Assembly (NCBI GenBank): GCA_900110395.1
Contig: FODP01000008.1
Coordinates: forward strand, 186,001 to 250,000
Length of the DNA: 64,000 nt
Direction of reading: 5' to 3'
Origin: Rhodospirillales bacterium URHD0017
GTDB taxonomy: Bacteria; Pseudomonadota; Alphaproteobacteria; Reyranellales; Reyranellaceae
Under the pieces are notes generated by a model, which was given only the letters and a program-made list of their open reading frames with translations, did no database searches and was not told the origin of the DNA. The translations under genes and the position numbers were made by a program. This document shows, piece after piece, positions 10,159-19,353 of this stretch (within the stretch, counting starts at the first letter, position 1; each line of letters starts with the position of its first letter).

Positions 10159-10218
10159 CCACTCTCCAATCCAGGGGTGCTCCGATACTTACGGCCGGGC
10201 CGCATGATGCATCCCCGG

Positions 10219-11547
10219 TCAAAAGTCCTGGTTGAGATGGTCGCGCTGCGTAGTGCCCGCATATTCCCGCCGGAAGCGGCCGCGCCGCTGCAATTCCGGC
10301 ACCACCAGGTCGACGAATTCCTCGATCGCGCCGGGACAATAGATCGGCGACAGCATGAAGCCGTCGCCGCCGACCTGGTCGAAATAGGCTTCCAGCTGGT
10401 CGGCGATGTCGGCGGGCGTCCCCACCATCTGCGGCAGTCCGACGCTCTGGCCGTGGTTCTGCGCGACCTGACGCAGGGTCAGAAGCCCGCCGCTGGCGGT
10501 GCGGTAGCGCGTCTGCATGCGCTGCAGCTTGGGCTCGGTGCGATGCGCCATGATGGTGTCGAGCGGCAGGGTCGACAGGTCGAAATCGAGATGGCCCGAC
10601 AGGATGGCGAGGCCGCCTTCGATCGGCACCAGCGCATTGTGCTCGGCCTGCTTGTCCTCGGCCTCGGCGCGCGAGGCGCCGATGATGGGCTGCACGCCGA
10701 ACAGCATCTTGCACGCCGACGGCGGCCGGCCGGCCTCGACCACGCCGCGCTTGATGTCGTCGTGCAGCGCCTTGGCGCCGGCGATGTAGGGCTGGATGGC
10801 GAACACCGCGTCGGCATAGCGCGCCGCGAAGTCGCGGCCCTTGCCCGAGGTGCCGGCCTGCAGGATGGCTGGGCCTCCATAAGGCGAGTGCACGACGTTC
10901 AGCGGCCCACGCGACTTGAAGAAGCGGCCCTCGTGGTCGATGCGATGGACCTTGCCGGCATCGGCGAAGATGCCGGCGTCGCGGTCCATGACCACGGCGT
11001 CCTCGTCCCAGCTCGCCCACAGCTTGCGGCAGACGTCCATGAATTCGTGGGCGCGGTCGTAGCGCTCGTCGGTCGGCTTCATCTCCTCGCCGTAGTTGGC
11101 CGACTGGTTATGATTGAGCGTAGTGACGACGTTCCACGCGGCGCGGCCCTTCGTCAGGTGATCGAGCGTCGCCCACAGGCGCGCGGCATGGAACGGATGC
11201 TGGTGACTCACCGAGTAGGTGGCGCCGAGGCCGATATGCGTGGTCGCGGCGGCCATGAACGACAGCAGCGGGATGGGATCGTGCTCGGGCGCCTGGGTGG
11301 CGTTGCGGATGGCCGGCGCCAGCGCGCCCGTAAAAGTGTCGGAGATGTAGTTGAGGTCGGCGAAGAAGACCATGTCGAGCTTGCCGCGCTCGCAGACGCG
11401 GGCGATGTGCTGGTAGAGCTCGGGCTGGGTCCAGTCATAGCCGGCCGCCGCGGTACGCGGATGCCGCCACATCGCCACGCTGTGGTAGGTCGGGCCATGC
11501 ACCAGGAACTGCGCCAAATGCATCAAGGGCTTGGACCGTTGCTTCAC
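10219..11547 (-). CDS. LLM-class flavin-dependent monooxygenase (NtaA/SnaA/DszA type)
   Basis: A luciferase-like TIM-barrel oxidase that uses FMNH2 from a partner reductase. Family marks: AMWRHP near the N-terminus, KLDMVFFADL, GLGATYSVSHQHPFHAARLWATLDHLTKGRAAWNVVTT, ERYDRAHEFM and GPAILQAGTSGKGRDFAA. The substrate class includes nitrilotriacetate, dibenzothiophene and alkanesulfonate analogues, and cannot be fixed here. I prefer the GTG at 11547, which has AGGATGAGG upstream and matches the family start, giving 442 residues. Longer readings run into the repeat at 11554-11682. No flavin reductase is adjacent. Confidence 0.9.
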   Translation of the reverse strand: MKQRSKPLMHLAQFLVHGPTYHSVAMWRHPRTAAAGYDWTQPELYQHIARVCERGKLDMVFFADLNYISDTFTGALAPAIRNATQAPEHDPIPLLSFMAAATTHIGLGATYSVSHQHPFHAARLWATLDHLTKGRAAWNVVTTLNHNQSANYGEEMKPTDERYDRAHEFMDVCRKLWASWDEDAVVMDRDAGIFADAGKVHRIDHEGRFFKSRGPLNVVHSPYGGPAILQAGTSGKGRDFAARYADAVFAIQPYIAGAKALHDDIKRGVVEAGRPPSACKMLFGVQPIIGASRAEAEDKQAEHNALVPIEGGLAILSGHLDFDLSTLPLDTIMAHRTEPKLQRMQTRYRTASGGLLTLRQVAQNHGQSVGLPQMVGTPADIADQLEAYFDQVGGDGFMLSPIYCPGAIEEFVDLVVPELQRRGRFRREYAGTTQRDHLNQDF

Positions 11548-11553
11548 GGACAA

Positions 11554-11682
11554 CCTCATCCTGAGGAGCCGCGCAAAGCGCGGCGTCTCGAAGGATGGGC
11601 GACAACGAGGGTGTTGCCCACCCACGCGCGGTTTACCGCGCGCATTGGAGACGCGCCCTGCGGGCGCTCCTCAGGGTGAGGG
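11554..11682. repeat. Intergenic palindromic repeat (CCTCATCCTGAGGAGC type)
   Basis: The left end CCTCATCCTGAGGAGC pairs imperfectly with the right end GCTCCTCAGGGTGAGG. Two internal stems lie between them (CCGCGC-AAA-GCGCGG and CGCGCGGTTTACCGCGCG). This extended hairpin class is common between alphaproteobacterial genes. It lies between the monooxygenase start and a secreted-protein gene and encodes nothing. Confidence 0.8.
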
Positions 11683-11692
11683 CGGAGGGGCA

Positions 11693-12208
11693 TCACGACC
11701 GCACGAGCGCGAAGGGCTCGAAGAAGTGCCGCGTCTCGGGCTGGTTCTCGACGCCGGCGCGGCCGGTCACGCCGAGCTGGTACAGCCGATTGCGCGCCCA
11801 GTAGAGGCGGACCGCGGTGGTGGCGCCGTTGGCCTGCGCCAGGGTGAACTCACGGCCCTGGGCGCGGCCCACGGTCAGCTTCTTCTCACCGCGCAGTGTG
11901 TTGCCCGCCGCCATGCCGTCGCGGACCCTGTCGAGCATCGTGTCGCTCGAGGCCGAGAGCGCGACGCGCTCGGGATAGTCGACCCACGACATGAAGAAGG
12001 TGGCGCCGCTTGCCAGCACCTTGGCCTCGGTCTGGGTGAGCGTCTGCCCGGGCGCGTTGAGCGGCACCGTCTCGACCGTCGGCGTGCCCGGCATGTCGAT
12101 GCGGCAGCGGCCGCCTTCTGGGCTGAACGACGTCCAGGCCTGGGCGGCCGCCGTGCCGGCGAGCGCCAACGCCAGACAGAGCCAGGCGATCGACCGAACG
12201 CGTTGCAT
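11693..12208 (-). CDS. Secreted hypothetical protein, 171 aa
   Basis: A signal peptide is clear (IAWLCLALALAGTAAAQA). The mature chain opens WTSFSPEGGRCRIDMPGTPTVET, a motif seen in many small uncharacterised periplasmic proteins of Bradyrhizobium-like bacteria, and continues with beta-rich sequence. I chose the ATG at 12208, which places the signal peptide at the N-terminus; a longer frame upstream overlaps the porin gene. It follows the porin gene on the same strand with an 11-base gap, suggesting an operon. Confidence 0.75.
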   Translation of the reverse strand: MQRVRSIAWLCLALALAGTAAAQAWTSFSPEGGRCRIDMPGTPTVETVPLNAPGQTLTQTEAKVLASGATFFMSWVDYPERVALSASSDTMLDRVRDGMAAGNTLRGEKKLTVGRAQGREFTLAQANGATTAVRLYWARNRLYQLGVTGRAGVENQPETRHFFEPFALVRS

Positions 12209-12219
12209 GAGACTCTCCG

Positions 12220-13041
12220 TCAGAAAGGCTTGGTGATGCTGAAGAACACGCGGCCCGAACAGTAGCTCGTGTTGCCGCAGCCCTGGGGTTCGATGCTGGT
12301 ATCGGTGTAGGCCACACTGAGATCGAAGCCGTAGGCCGACGTGACCAGTCCCAGCTGCCAATACCAGTAGTCGGGGCTGGGGATACCATAGAGGTCGAAG
12401 CGCTCGACCCAGATGTTGCCCAGCGAGCCGTAGGCCTTGAAGGAGATGTCATCGTTGATGCGCAGGAAGGGCAGCGGCACGGTCAGGAGCCCGCGGATGT
12501 TCCGCGAGAAGCCGGAGGCGCCGAACGAGTTCGGGCTGACGCGCACGCGGGCCGCCAGCGTCGCCACGTCGAAGTCGTAGCCCACGTTCAGGTTTATGTC
12601 GCCGTAGTTGTAGTTGAGGTCGGCCGGCGGTCCCAGGAACGTGTAGCGGATGTAGCCGATGTCGAGGCTGAGCTTGCGCTTGAAGGCGCGCGCCTTGAAC
12701 CCGGCGGCGAGGTCGACCTCGATGCCGGGGCCGGTCGTCGGGAAGTCGATGTTGCTGCCCCAGCCCGTGGCGTAGAACCACAGCGGGATGTCGAAGCCGA
12801 AATCCTTCGAGCGGTAGTCGATGCCCATCTGGTAGGCCGGACTGTTTTTGGTCTGCGAGATGCCGGCGAATGAGTAGTCCGTGGCGAAGGTGAAGGTCGC
12901 ATTGAAGAAGCCGCCGAAGGGGGCCGGCCAGCGCTCGTTGTCGTCGGCCAAAACGCCTTCCGCGCCGCAGACCAGACAGAGCAGGGACAGGAGCAACCCG
13001 AACGCACTTGGGGGGATCGAGCGTATGGTAGAGGACGCCAT
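12220..13041 (-). CDS. TorF-family putative outer-membrane porin
   Basis: 273 residues. A signal peptide (FGLLLSLLCLVCGAEGVLA) is followed by FNATFTFATDYSFAGISQTKNSPAYQMGIDY, the signature opening of the TorF/TIGR02001 beta-barrel family, and by alternating aromatic strands (GYIRYTFLG, WYWQLGLVTSAYGFDLSVAYTDT). The last residues KPF end in an aromatic residue, as outer-membrane barrels require. It probably forms a channel in the outer membrane; the solute is unknown. It is transcribed divergently from prpE. Confidence 0.88.
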   Translation of the reverse strand: MASSTIRSIPPSAFGLLLSLLCLVCGAEGVLADDNERWPAPFGGFFNATFTFATDYSFAGISQTKNSPAYQMGIDYRSKDFGFDIPLWFYATGWGSNIDFPTTGPGIEVDLAAGFKARAFKRKLSLDIGYIRYTFLGPPADLNYNYGDINLNVGYDFDVATLAARVRVSPNSFGASGFSRNIRGLLTVPLPFLRINDDISFKAYGSLGNIWVERFDLYGIPSPDYWYWQLGLVTSAYGFDLSVAYTDTSIEPQGCGNTSYCSGRVFFSITKPF

Positions 13042-13119
13042 GGGCCCAATGGTCACACATCCGGATTGCGGTGGTCCATGGGCAACGCTAAGCCTGTCGC
13101 AAAGGGAGGAAATGCCGTC

Positions 13120-15030
13120 ATGGCCGTCGGCGACAAGTACCGCGCACTCCATCAGCGTTCGCTCCGCGACCCCGAGGGCTTCTGGGCCGAGCAGGCCAAG
13201 GCGATCGACTGGACGCGGCCCTGGGACAAGGTGCTCGATGAGTCGAAGCCGCCGTTCTATCGCTGGTTCGCCGGTGGCGAGCTCAACACCTGCCACAATG
13301 CGCTCGACCGCCATGTGGAAGGCGACCGCGCCCAGCAGGCGGCGCTGATCTACGATTCGCCGGTCACCGGGACCAAGAAAGGCTTCACCTACCGCGAGCT
13401 GCGCGATCAGGTGGCGAAGCTCGCCGGCGCCCTCGCCGCACAGGGCGTCGGCAAGGGCGACCGCGTCATCATCTACATGCCGATGATCCCGGAAGCGGTG
13501 ATGGCGATGCTGGCCTGTGCCCGGCTGGGCGCGGTGCATTCCGTCGTGTTCGGCGGCTTTGCCGCCAACGAGCTTGCGACGCGCATCGACGACTGCACGC
13601 CCAAGCTGGTGCTGACGGCGTCGTGCGGCATCGAGCCGGGTCGGGTGGTGCAATACAAGCCGCTGCTCGACCAGGCGATCGAGCTTGCCACACACAAGAT
13701 CCCGCGCTGCCTGGTGTTCCAGCGGCCGCAGGCCGAGGCCTCGATGGTGAAGGGGCGCGACCTCGACTGGAACGAGACGGTGGCGGCGGCTGAGCCGCAC
13801 GGCTGCGTGCCGGTGAAGGCGACCGATCCGCTCTACATTCTTTATACGTCGGGCACGACCGGCCAGCCCAAGGGCGTGGTGCGCGACAATGGCGGCTACG
13901 CCGTGGCGCTCGCCTGGTCGATGCAATACCTCTACGGCGTCAATCCCGGCGAGATCTGGTGGTGCGCCTCGGACGTGGGCTGGGTGGTGGGCCACAGCTA
14001 CATCGTCTACGGGCCGCTGATCCACGGCGCGACCACGATCCTCTACGAAGGCAAGCCGGTCGGCACGCCCGACGCCGGCGCCTTCTGGCGGGTGATCTCC
14101 GAGCACAAGGCCGTCGCGCTGTTCACCGCGCCGACGGCGTTCCGCGCCATCAAGAAGGAAGACCCCGACGGCAAGCTTCTGAAGCAGTACGACCTCTCGA
14201 CGTTCCGCACGCTGTTCCTGGCGGGCGAGCGCGGCGATCCGCCGACCATCGAATGGGCGCAGAAGCTCTTGGGCGTGCCGATCGTCGATCACTGGTGGCA
14301 GACCGAGACCGGCTGGGCGATCTGCGGCAACTTCGTCGGGCTGGAGCCGATGCCGGTCAAGCTCGGCTCGTGCTCGGTGCCGGCGCCGGGCTGGAATCTT
14401 CAGGTGCTTGACGAGCAGGGCAAGCCGATCGCCAGGCAGGGTGACGTCGGCGCACTGGCGGCCAGGCTGCCGCTGCCGCCGGGCACCTTCCCGACCTTGT
14501 GGAATGCCGACGAGCGCTTCCGGCAAGCCTACCTCGCGGACTACCCCGGCTATTACAAGACGGGCGACGCGGGCTTCATCGACCAGGACGGCTTCGTTTC
14601 GGTGATGACGCGCGTCGACGACGTGATCAACGTCGCGGGTCACCGCCTCTCGACCGGCCAGATCGAGGAAGTCTTGGGCAGCCATAACGACGTCGCCGAG
14701 TGCGCCGTGATCGGCGTCGCCGACGATCTCAAGGGCCAGGTTCCGTTCGGCCTCTTGGTGCTGAAGGCGGGCGTCGACCGGCCGAAGGAAGAAACCGTGC
14801 GCGAGGTCGTCCAGCTCGTGCGCGACCGCATCGGTCCCGTCGCCTTCTTCAAGACCGCCATCGTCGTGCCGCGCCTGCCCAAGACGCGCTCGGGCAAGAT
14901 CCTGCGCGGCACCATGCAGAAGATCGCCGACGGCGAGCCCTGGAAGATGCCCGCCACCATCGAGGACCCGGCGACGCTCGAGGAGATCACCGGCGGGCTG
15001 AAGACCGCCGGATATGCGGCGAAAAGCTGA
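13120..15030 (+). CDS. prpE: Propionyl-CoA synthetase (PrpE-like, AMP-forming)
   Basis: Activates propionate (or acetate) to its CoA ester via an acyl-adenylate. 636 residues with the PrpE-style opening RDPEGFWAEQAKAIDWTRPWDKVLD, the phosphate-binding ILYTSGTTGQPKGVVRDNGG, WWCASDVGWVVGHSYIVYGPL, DHWWQTETGW and the C-terminal RSGKILRGTM containing the acetylatable catalytic lysine. The ATG at 13120 follows AAGGGAGG by about 10 bases. Methylcitrate-cycle genes are absent nearby; the neighbouring CoA enzymes suggest general short-chain acid use. Confidence 0.9.
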   Translation: MAVGDKYRALHQRSLRDPEGFWAEQAKAIDWTRPWDKVLDESKPPFYRWFAGGELNTCHNALDRHVEGDRAQQAALIYDSPVTGTKKGFTYRELRDQVAKLAGALAAQGVGKGDRVIIYMPMIPEAVMAMLACARLGAVHSVVFGGFAANELATRIDDCTPKLVLTASCGIEPGRVVQYKPLLDQAIELATHKIPRCLVFQRPQAEASMVKGRDLDWNETVAAAEPHGCVPVKATDPLYILYTSGTTGQPKGVVRDNGGYAVALAWSMQYLYGVNPGEIWWCASDVGWVVGHSYIVYGPLIHGATTILYEGKPVGTPDAGAFWRVISEHKAVALFTAPTAFRAIKKEDPDGKLLKQYDLSTFRTLFLAGERGDPPTIEWAQKLLGVPIVDHWWQTETGWAICGNFVGLEPMPVKLGSCSVPAPGWNLQVLDEQGKPIARQGDVGALAARLPLPPGTFPTLWNADERFRQAYLADYPGYYKTGDAGFIDQDGFVSVMTRVDDVINVAGHRLSTGQIEEVLGSHNDVAECAVIGVADDLKGQVPFGLLVLKAGVDRPKEETVREVVQLVRDRIGPVAFFKTAIVVPRLPKTRSGKILRGTMQKIADGEPWKMPATIEDPATLEEITGGLKTAGYAAKS

Positions 15031-15128
15031 TCTGCCCCGAAGATGTCACGATTGGGTCTGCAATCTTCGATTGTCCCGATATTCAACTCATGGTTTAATT
15101 TGAGCGTCCCACTCTCGGAGGGCGTGCC

Positions 15129-15899
15129 ATGCCCAAGGCCATCGGAATCAACAAGCACAAGTTCTTCAAGCTCGGCAAGAAGGGCGCCAAGCGCGACAAG
15201 AGGAATCTCAAGTTCGCCGCGGTCCTGAAGGCGCCGGTGCCATTGCCCGCCCAGTACGACTTCGACGACAAGCATCCGGGGATCCCGACGCCAATGTTCG
15301 CCAATGACGAACTCGGCTGTTGCGTCATCGCCGGCCGCGCCCATCAAACGCTGCGCTTCGAGTTGATCGAGCAGGGCTCGAAGCTGATGATCACGGACAC
15401 CGAAGTGACCAAGGAATACAAGAAGGAGACCGGCGGTCCCGATTCGGGCCTGGTCGTCCTCGAATCGTTGTCGGAATGGCGCCATGACGGCTGGAAGCTC
15501 GGACAGGACGTTTACAAGATCCAAGCTTATGCCGAGATCAATCGCACCAGTCCTGTCGAGGTGAAGCGCGCGATCTTTGCCGACGTCGGCATCGGCATCG
15601 GCGTCAACCTGCCGAAGGATGCCGAGAAGCAGATCAATACCGGGCAGCGATGGGACGTGACCGGCGGCTCGGGCGGCAAGCCGGGCGGTTGGGGCGGCCA
15701 CTACGTCTATGTCTGCGGCTACACGCCGGCCGGACCGGTCTGCATCACCTGGGGGCGAAAGCAGCAGATGACCTGGGCCTGGTTCAAGAAGTACTGCGAC
15801 GAGGCCTACGCCATCTTCGATGCTGAGAACCATTTCAAGAAGACGATCGTGAGCTTGCCGAAGATCAAGGCCTTCCTCCAGACGGTCAGTAAGCCCTAA
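15129..15899 (+). CDS. Hypothetical cytosolic protein with a papain-like Cys/His pattern, 256 aa
   Basis: A very basic start (MPKAIGINKHKFFKLGKKGAKRDKR) has no signal peptide. The core contains NDELGCCVIAGRAHQTLRFE, later GGHYVYVCGY and CITWGRKQQMTWAWFKKYCDEAYAIFD. The order Cys-(helix)-His-Trp resembles papain-like folds, where GCCV would carry the nucleophile and GGHYV the histidine. I infer this and have no family match. It is preceded by a GGAGGGCG ribosome site and followed by a terminator-like hairpin. Confidence 0.6.
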   Translation: MPKAIGINKHKFFKLGKKGAKRDKRNLKFAAVLKAPVPLPAQYDFDDKHPGIPTPMFANDELGCCVIAGRAHQTLRFELIEQGSKLMITDTEVTKEYKKETGGPDSGLVVLESLSEWRHDGWKLGQDVYKIQAYAEINRTSPVEVKRAIFADVGIGIGVNLPKDAEKQINTGQRWDVTGGSGGKPGGWGGHYVYVCGYTPAGPVCITWGRKQQMTWAWFKKYCDEAYAIFDAENHFKKTIVSLPKIKAFLQTVSKP

Positions 15900-15916
15900 A
15901 GCGGCAGCGGCCGGCT

Positions 15917-15940
15917 GGAGCCGCCTTGCGGCTCCAACTT
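15917..15940 (+). terminator. Rho-independent-type hairpin after the 256-aa gene
   Basis: GGAGCCGC (15917-15924), loop CTT, GCGGCTCC (15928-15935), followed by AACTTT. An eight-pair GC stem with a short T run just after the stop codon fits a terminator. The T run is weak, so Rho-independent action is likely but not certain. Confidence 0.6.
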
Positions 15941-16008
15941 TAGGTCGGCGCATCCTTCTCTCCGGTGGTATTCAGGGGCCTCGGACCGCTGAAGCCACTG
16001 GAGACGAC

Positions 16009-17538
16009 ATGACCCTCGATGTGAACCGCCCCGATCTGGTCGTGGGCGTGGTGGGGACCGGCGCCATGGGGCGCGGCATTGCGCAGGTGACGGCCCAAGG
16101 ATCGCCGGAGAGGGGCGGCATGAAGGCGATCATGTTCGACGCCGCGGCCGGTGGTGCGGCTAAGGCGAAGGCCGGCATCCTCGAGACGCTGAAAGGCCTT
16201 GTCGCCAAGGGGCGGCTGACCGATGCCGACGTCGCCAAGACCGACGCCAATCTCGGAATCGCCGACAAGCTCGAGGACCTCAAGGCCTGCCACGTCGTCG
16301 TTGAAGCGGTCTTCGAGAATCTCGAAGTGAAACAGAAGCTGTTCGGCGAGCTCGAAGCCGTGGTCCCGCCGGAGACCATCCTTGCATCCAACACCTCGTC
16401 GATCCGCATCGCCTCGATCGCGCGCTCGCTGAAGCACCGCGAGCGCGTCTGCGGCATGCACTATTTCAATCCGGTGCCGCTGATGAAGCTCGTCGAGGTG
16501 ATCCGCGCCGCCGACACCGCGCCCTGGGTGACCGACGCCATGGTGGCGCTGGGCAAGCGCCAGACGCGCGTGCCCGTGGTGGTGGGCGATACGCCGGGCT
16601 TCCTGGTCAATCTCGGCGGCACCGCCATCGGCACCGAGGGCCTGCGCATCCTGCAGGAGGGCAGGGCGACGCCGTCGCAGGTCGACGCCGTCATGCGCGA
16701 CAGCTGCGGCTTCCGCATGGGGCCGTTCGAGCTGATGGACCTCACCGGCATCGACGTGAACTTCCCGGCGCGCAAGATCATCTACGAGGGCTTCTTCCAC
16801 GACCGGCGCATGACGCCCAGCCCCTACCACGAGAGCCTCTATGCGGCGGGCCGGCTCGGCCGCAAGACCGGCGGCGGCTGGTACGCCTACGACGCCAAGG
16901 GCGCCAAGGTCGATCCCGGTGCCGATCACCTGCCGTCGGTCGTGCCGGCGACGCGCGTCGTGGTGATGGACAGCCACAACGAGAAGCTGGTCGGCCTGGT
17001 CATGGCAGCGGGCGCGCAGGCGCTGGGCGCCGACGATGGCAGAAGCCCGATCCTGGTGGCGCCGATCGGCAAGGATTGCACCACGACGGTGGTCGAGCGC
17101 GGCCTCGATCCCCGGCGCACCGTGGCGATCGACCTCACCGGCGACATCGCCAAGCGCCTCACCATCATGACCGCGCCCGGCGCCGACGACCTGGTGCGCG
17201 ACGCCGCCGCCGCCATCCTGGCGCGCACCGGCGCCAAGGTGACCTTGATCAAGGACTCGCCCGGCTTCATCGCCCAGCGCATGTGCGCGATGATCGCCAA
17301 CCTCGGCTGCGAGATGGCGATGATCGGCATCGCCTCGGCGGCCGATGTCGACACCGCCATGACGCTCGGCCTCAACTACCCGCGCGGCCCGCTGGCGCTG
17401 GCCGATTGGCTGGGCGTCAAGGATTGCCACGAGATCCTGCTGCAACTGCAGGCCATCACCGGCGACGACCGCTACCGGCCGAGCCAGTGGCTGCGTCGCC
17501 GCGCCCAGCTGGGCTTGAGCGCGATGACGATCGAGTGA
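16009..17538 (+). CDS. 3-hydroxyacyl-CoA dehydrogenase (PaaH-like), 509 aa
   Basis: Oxidises 3-hydroxyacyl-CoA with NAD+. The Rossmann motif VGVVGTGAMGRGIAQV is at 11-26, followed by VVEAVFENLEVKQKLFGELE, SNTSSIRI and GMHYFNPVPLMKLVEVI (catalytic His and surroundings). A first helical C-terminal domain ends in GRLGRKTGGGWYAYD. A second copy of that domain (DSPGFIAQRMCAMIANLGCEMA onward) completes the protein. The length and duplicated C-terminal domain match the PaaH/PaaC group used for phenylacetate and related acids, but no other paa gene is here. Confidence 0.92.
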   Translation: MTLDVNRPDLVVGVVGTGAMGRGIAQVTAQGSPERGGMKAIMFDAAAGGAAKAKAGILETLKGLVAKGRLTDADVAKTDANLGIADKLEDLKACHVVVEAVFENLEVKQKLFGELEAVVPPETILASNTSSIRIASIARSLKHRERVCGMHYFNPVPLMKLVEVIRAADTAPWVTDAMVALGKRQTRVPVVVGDTPGFLVNLGGTAIGTEGLRILQEGRATPSQVDAVMRDSCGFRMGPFELMDLTGIDVNFPARKIIYEGFFHDRRMTPSPYHESLYAAGRLGRKTGGGWYAYDAKGAKVDPGADHLPSVVPATRVVVMDSHNEKLVGLVMAAGAQALGADDGRSPILVAPIGKDCTTTVVERGLDPRRTVAIDLTGDIAKRLTIMTAPGADDLVRDAAAAILARTGAKVTLIKDSPGFIAQRMCAMIANLGCEMAMIGIASAADVDTAMTLGLNYPRGPLALADWLGVKDCHEILLQLQAITGDDRYRPSQWLRRRAQLGLSAMTIE

Positions 17539-17555
17539 GGGAGGGTGAGGGGCGG

Positions 17556-17888
17556 ATGCCCTTCACGCCGTTTCACCTCGGGCCCGGCGCCGCCTTCAAG
17601 GCCGTCGGCGGACTGCGGAATCCGGATCATCCGATAATCTGGCCGGTGTCGTTTCTGAGTGCCCTCGTCGGCACCTGTTCGCACATCGGCCTCGATGCGG
17701 TGATGCATCGGGACATGGAGCCCTTCTGGCCGCTGGTTGCGGGCAATCCGTTGCTCGGTCTCATGTCGCCAGAAGGCCTGCATGTCCTTTGTCTGGCCGC
17801 AGGCCTTCTTGATTTGCTGGCCATGCCGGCCGGGCGTTGTTCTCTCAGTTCCAGCGGTCCGCGACGCGCAACGCGCGCGCCCGGATGA
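17556..17888 (+). pseudogene. Internally deleted remnant of an MPFTPFH-type membrane protein (DUF4184-like)
   Basis: The start MPFTPFHLGPGAAFKAVGG is the characteristic opening of a family of ~200-residue multi-pass membrane proteins. Here it runs directly into sequence from the C-terminal half (SALVGTCSHIGLDAVMHRDMEPFWPL, then GLMSPEGLHVLCLAAGLL). The ~100 central residues carrying the first membrane helices are missing. The last ~20 residues are antisense to the neighbouring gene and look unrelated. I read it as a deletion-derived pseudogene, though a shortened product could still be made. Confidence 0.6.
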
Positions 17889-18405
17889 GACGCGACGCAC
17901 CGCCGGATTGAAGGCGGGCGAATGCGTGGATGGCGAGCCACACCGAGATCGCCAGCACCAGCAGATGCGCGAGGAACAGCGGCGAGCCAAGGCTCGTCAC
18001 CGGCAGCGCGCTTAAATAGCCGATCTTGCCGAAGGCCTGCATCACGGCGATGAAGGCGTTGAGATAGAGCAGGGTCGCGGCGCCGGCGACGTAGGTCGCC
18101 CGCCCAATCCCGCTCAAAGGGGCGCCAGCCAGCCGATGGCGCCACAGCGCCAGCAGCGTCGGCACGAAGACCAGCAGCGAGGCGACGCCGATGCCGTGGC
18201 CCAGGCCGAAGCGCGGGAACGGCAGAAGGAAAAGCAGGCCGGTGACGCTGGCGGCGAGCGTGGTCACGAGGAACAGCGTCGTCAGGCCCCACGCCGTCGG
18301 CGACGCCGACGGGCGCAGCAGCACGAGCACGCCCGAGGCGATGCCGACCAGGCTCAGCACCACATGAACGACCGTGAAAGTCGAGAGAGACATACCGAGG
18401 ATCAC
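17845..18405 (-). CDS. Hypothetical multi-pass membrane protein, ~186 aa
   Basis: Five or six hydrophobic segments are visible (VVHVVLSLVGIASGVLVLL, LTTLFLVTTLAASVTGLLFLL, IGVASLLVFVPTLLAL, ATYVAGAATLLYLNAFIAVM, FLAHLLVLAISVWLAIHAF). The GTG at 18405 has GGGAGGAG five to six bases upstream, which decides the start over the ATGs at 18429 and 18393. It overlaps the end of the MPFTPFH remnant on the other strand. No family function is assigned. Confidence 0.65.
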   Translation of the reverse strand: MILGMSLSTFTVVHVVLSLVGIASGVLVLLRPSASPTAWGLTTLFLVTTLAASVTGLLFLLPFPRFGLGHGIGVASLLVFVPTLLALWRHRLAGAPLSGIGRATYVAGAATLLYLNAFIAVMQAFGKIGYLSALPVTSLGSPLFLAHLLVLAISVWLAIHAFARLQSGGASRLIRARALRVADRWN

Positions 18406-18582
18406 GACACTCCTCCCACACTGAAGCATCCACCTGCGTGCTTGATAGCTGGAGGGGCCTGACCGGGAGTCCGGAATGATTGATCAGCCGGCCGCTTTCA
18501 GGGGTGGATTGCCACAATCGTGTCGCAATCAAGGGTAGCGGGGCCATTCGCCGGCGGAGTCGCCGAACGAGGGCGCCGTGCT

Positions 18583-19353
18583 CTACGGACGGCTGACCTC
18601 GATCACTGCGCGGCGCATCGGCTCGCCGGAGACCTGAACCCAGCCGGGATGCATCGGATCGCCCATGTCGAGGATCATGAGAATGGCGCCCGAGACCGCG
18701 AGCGCGCAAAGGAGAAAGCTGGCGATCACCGTGTGATTGGCCGGCGCGAACAGGCCGAAACTGACGAAGATGAGGAAGAGCCAGAAGATCAGCACGAAGA
18801 GGAATTGCGGGGGAACCGTGGTGCCGGGATTCTCCCACAGCAGCCAGCGCTCGGCGTAGATGCTGGACGTGATCCCCAACGCCTGCTCGACCAGCGCTGT
18901 GTGCCGCCGGTCGGTGGGCGCCAGCGACAGGATGGAATCAAGAAGCGCGTCCAGTCGATCGGATGTCTCGCGATCGCTCGGGGCCGGCACGGCCGACGCC
19001 GGAAACAGTTCGTCACTCTTCCTGGTCGTGTAGGCCCGCAGGGTCGCGCGCGCCTCGTTCGCCTCCGGCCCGTACGTCCGCAGCAGGTGATCGAGGTGAA
19101 TGAGGTCGGAGCTGAGCTTCTTCACGATTCCCGCATTGACCGAGAACGAGTTGTTCGCCGACGAGAGCATCAGGGCGAGCACCAGGGAGGTCAGCGACAC
19201 CACGACAGTGGCCAGCAGCTTCACCACGCTCGCCGAGGAATCGCTCAAATGATGCGGCGGCAGGACCCGAGCGGTGAAGATGCCGATCAGACCTCCGCCG
19301 AACATCGCAACAAGGGCCATCACGCAGATGAGCAGGCTGGAGCCGTCGACCAC
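18583..19353 (-). CDS. DUF4239-family membrane protein
   Basis: About 256 residues from the GTG at 19353 (GGAG four bases upstream). Two N-terminal membrane segments (LLICVMALVAMFGGGLIGIF and VVSLTSLVLALMLSSAN) flank a periplasmic or cytosolic helical region (NAGIVKKLSSDLIHLDHLLRTYG), with two more at the C-terminus (FLFVLIFWLFLIFVSFGLF, LLCALAVSGAILMI). This 2+2 layout with NSFSVNAGIVKKLSSDLIHLDxxLRxYG is typical of DUF4239, a bestrophin-like family of unknown role. Confidence 0.8.
   Translation of the reverse strand: MVDGSSLLICVMALVAMFGGGLIGIFTARVLPPHHLSDSSASVVKLLATVVVSLTSLVLALMLSSANNSFSVNAGIVKKLSSDLIHLDHLLRTYGPEANEARATLRAYTTRKSDELFPASAVPAPSDRETSDRLDALLDSILSLAPTDRRHTALVEQALGITSSIYAERWLLWENPGTTVPPQFLFVLIFWLFLIFVSFGLFAPANHTVIASFLLCALAVSGAILMILDMGDPMHPGWVQVSGEPMRRAVIEVSRP

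Noticed and set aside
12220..14685. Long N-terminal extension of the porin gene through prpE
   Set aside because: The extension is antisense to prpE; the signal peptide beginning at 13041 shows the true start.
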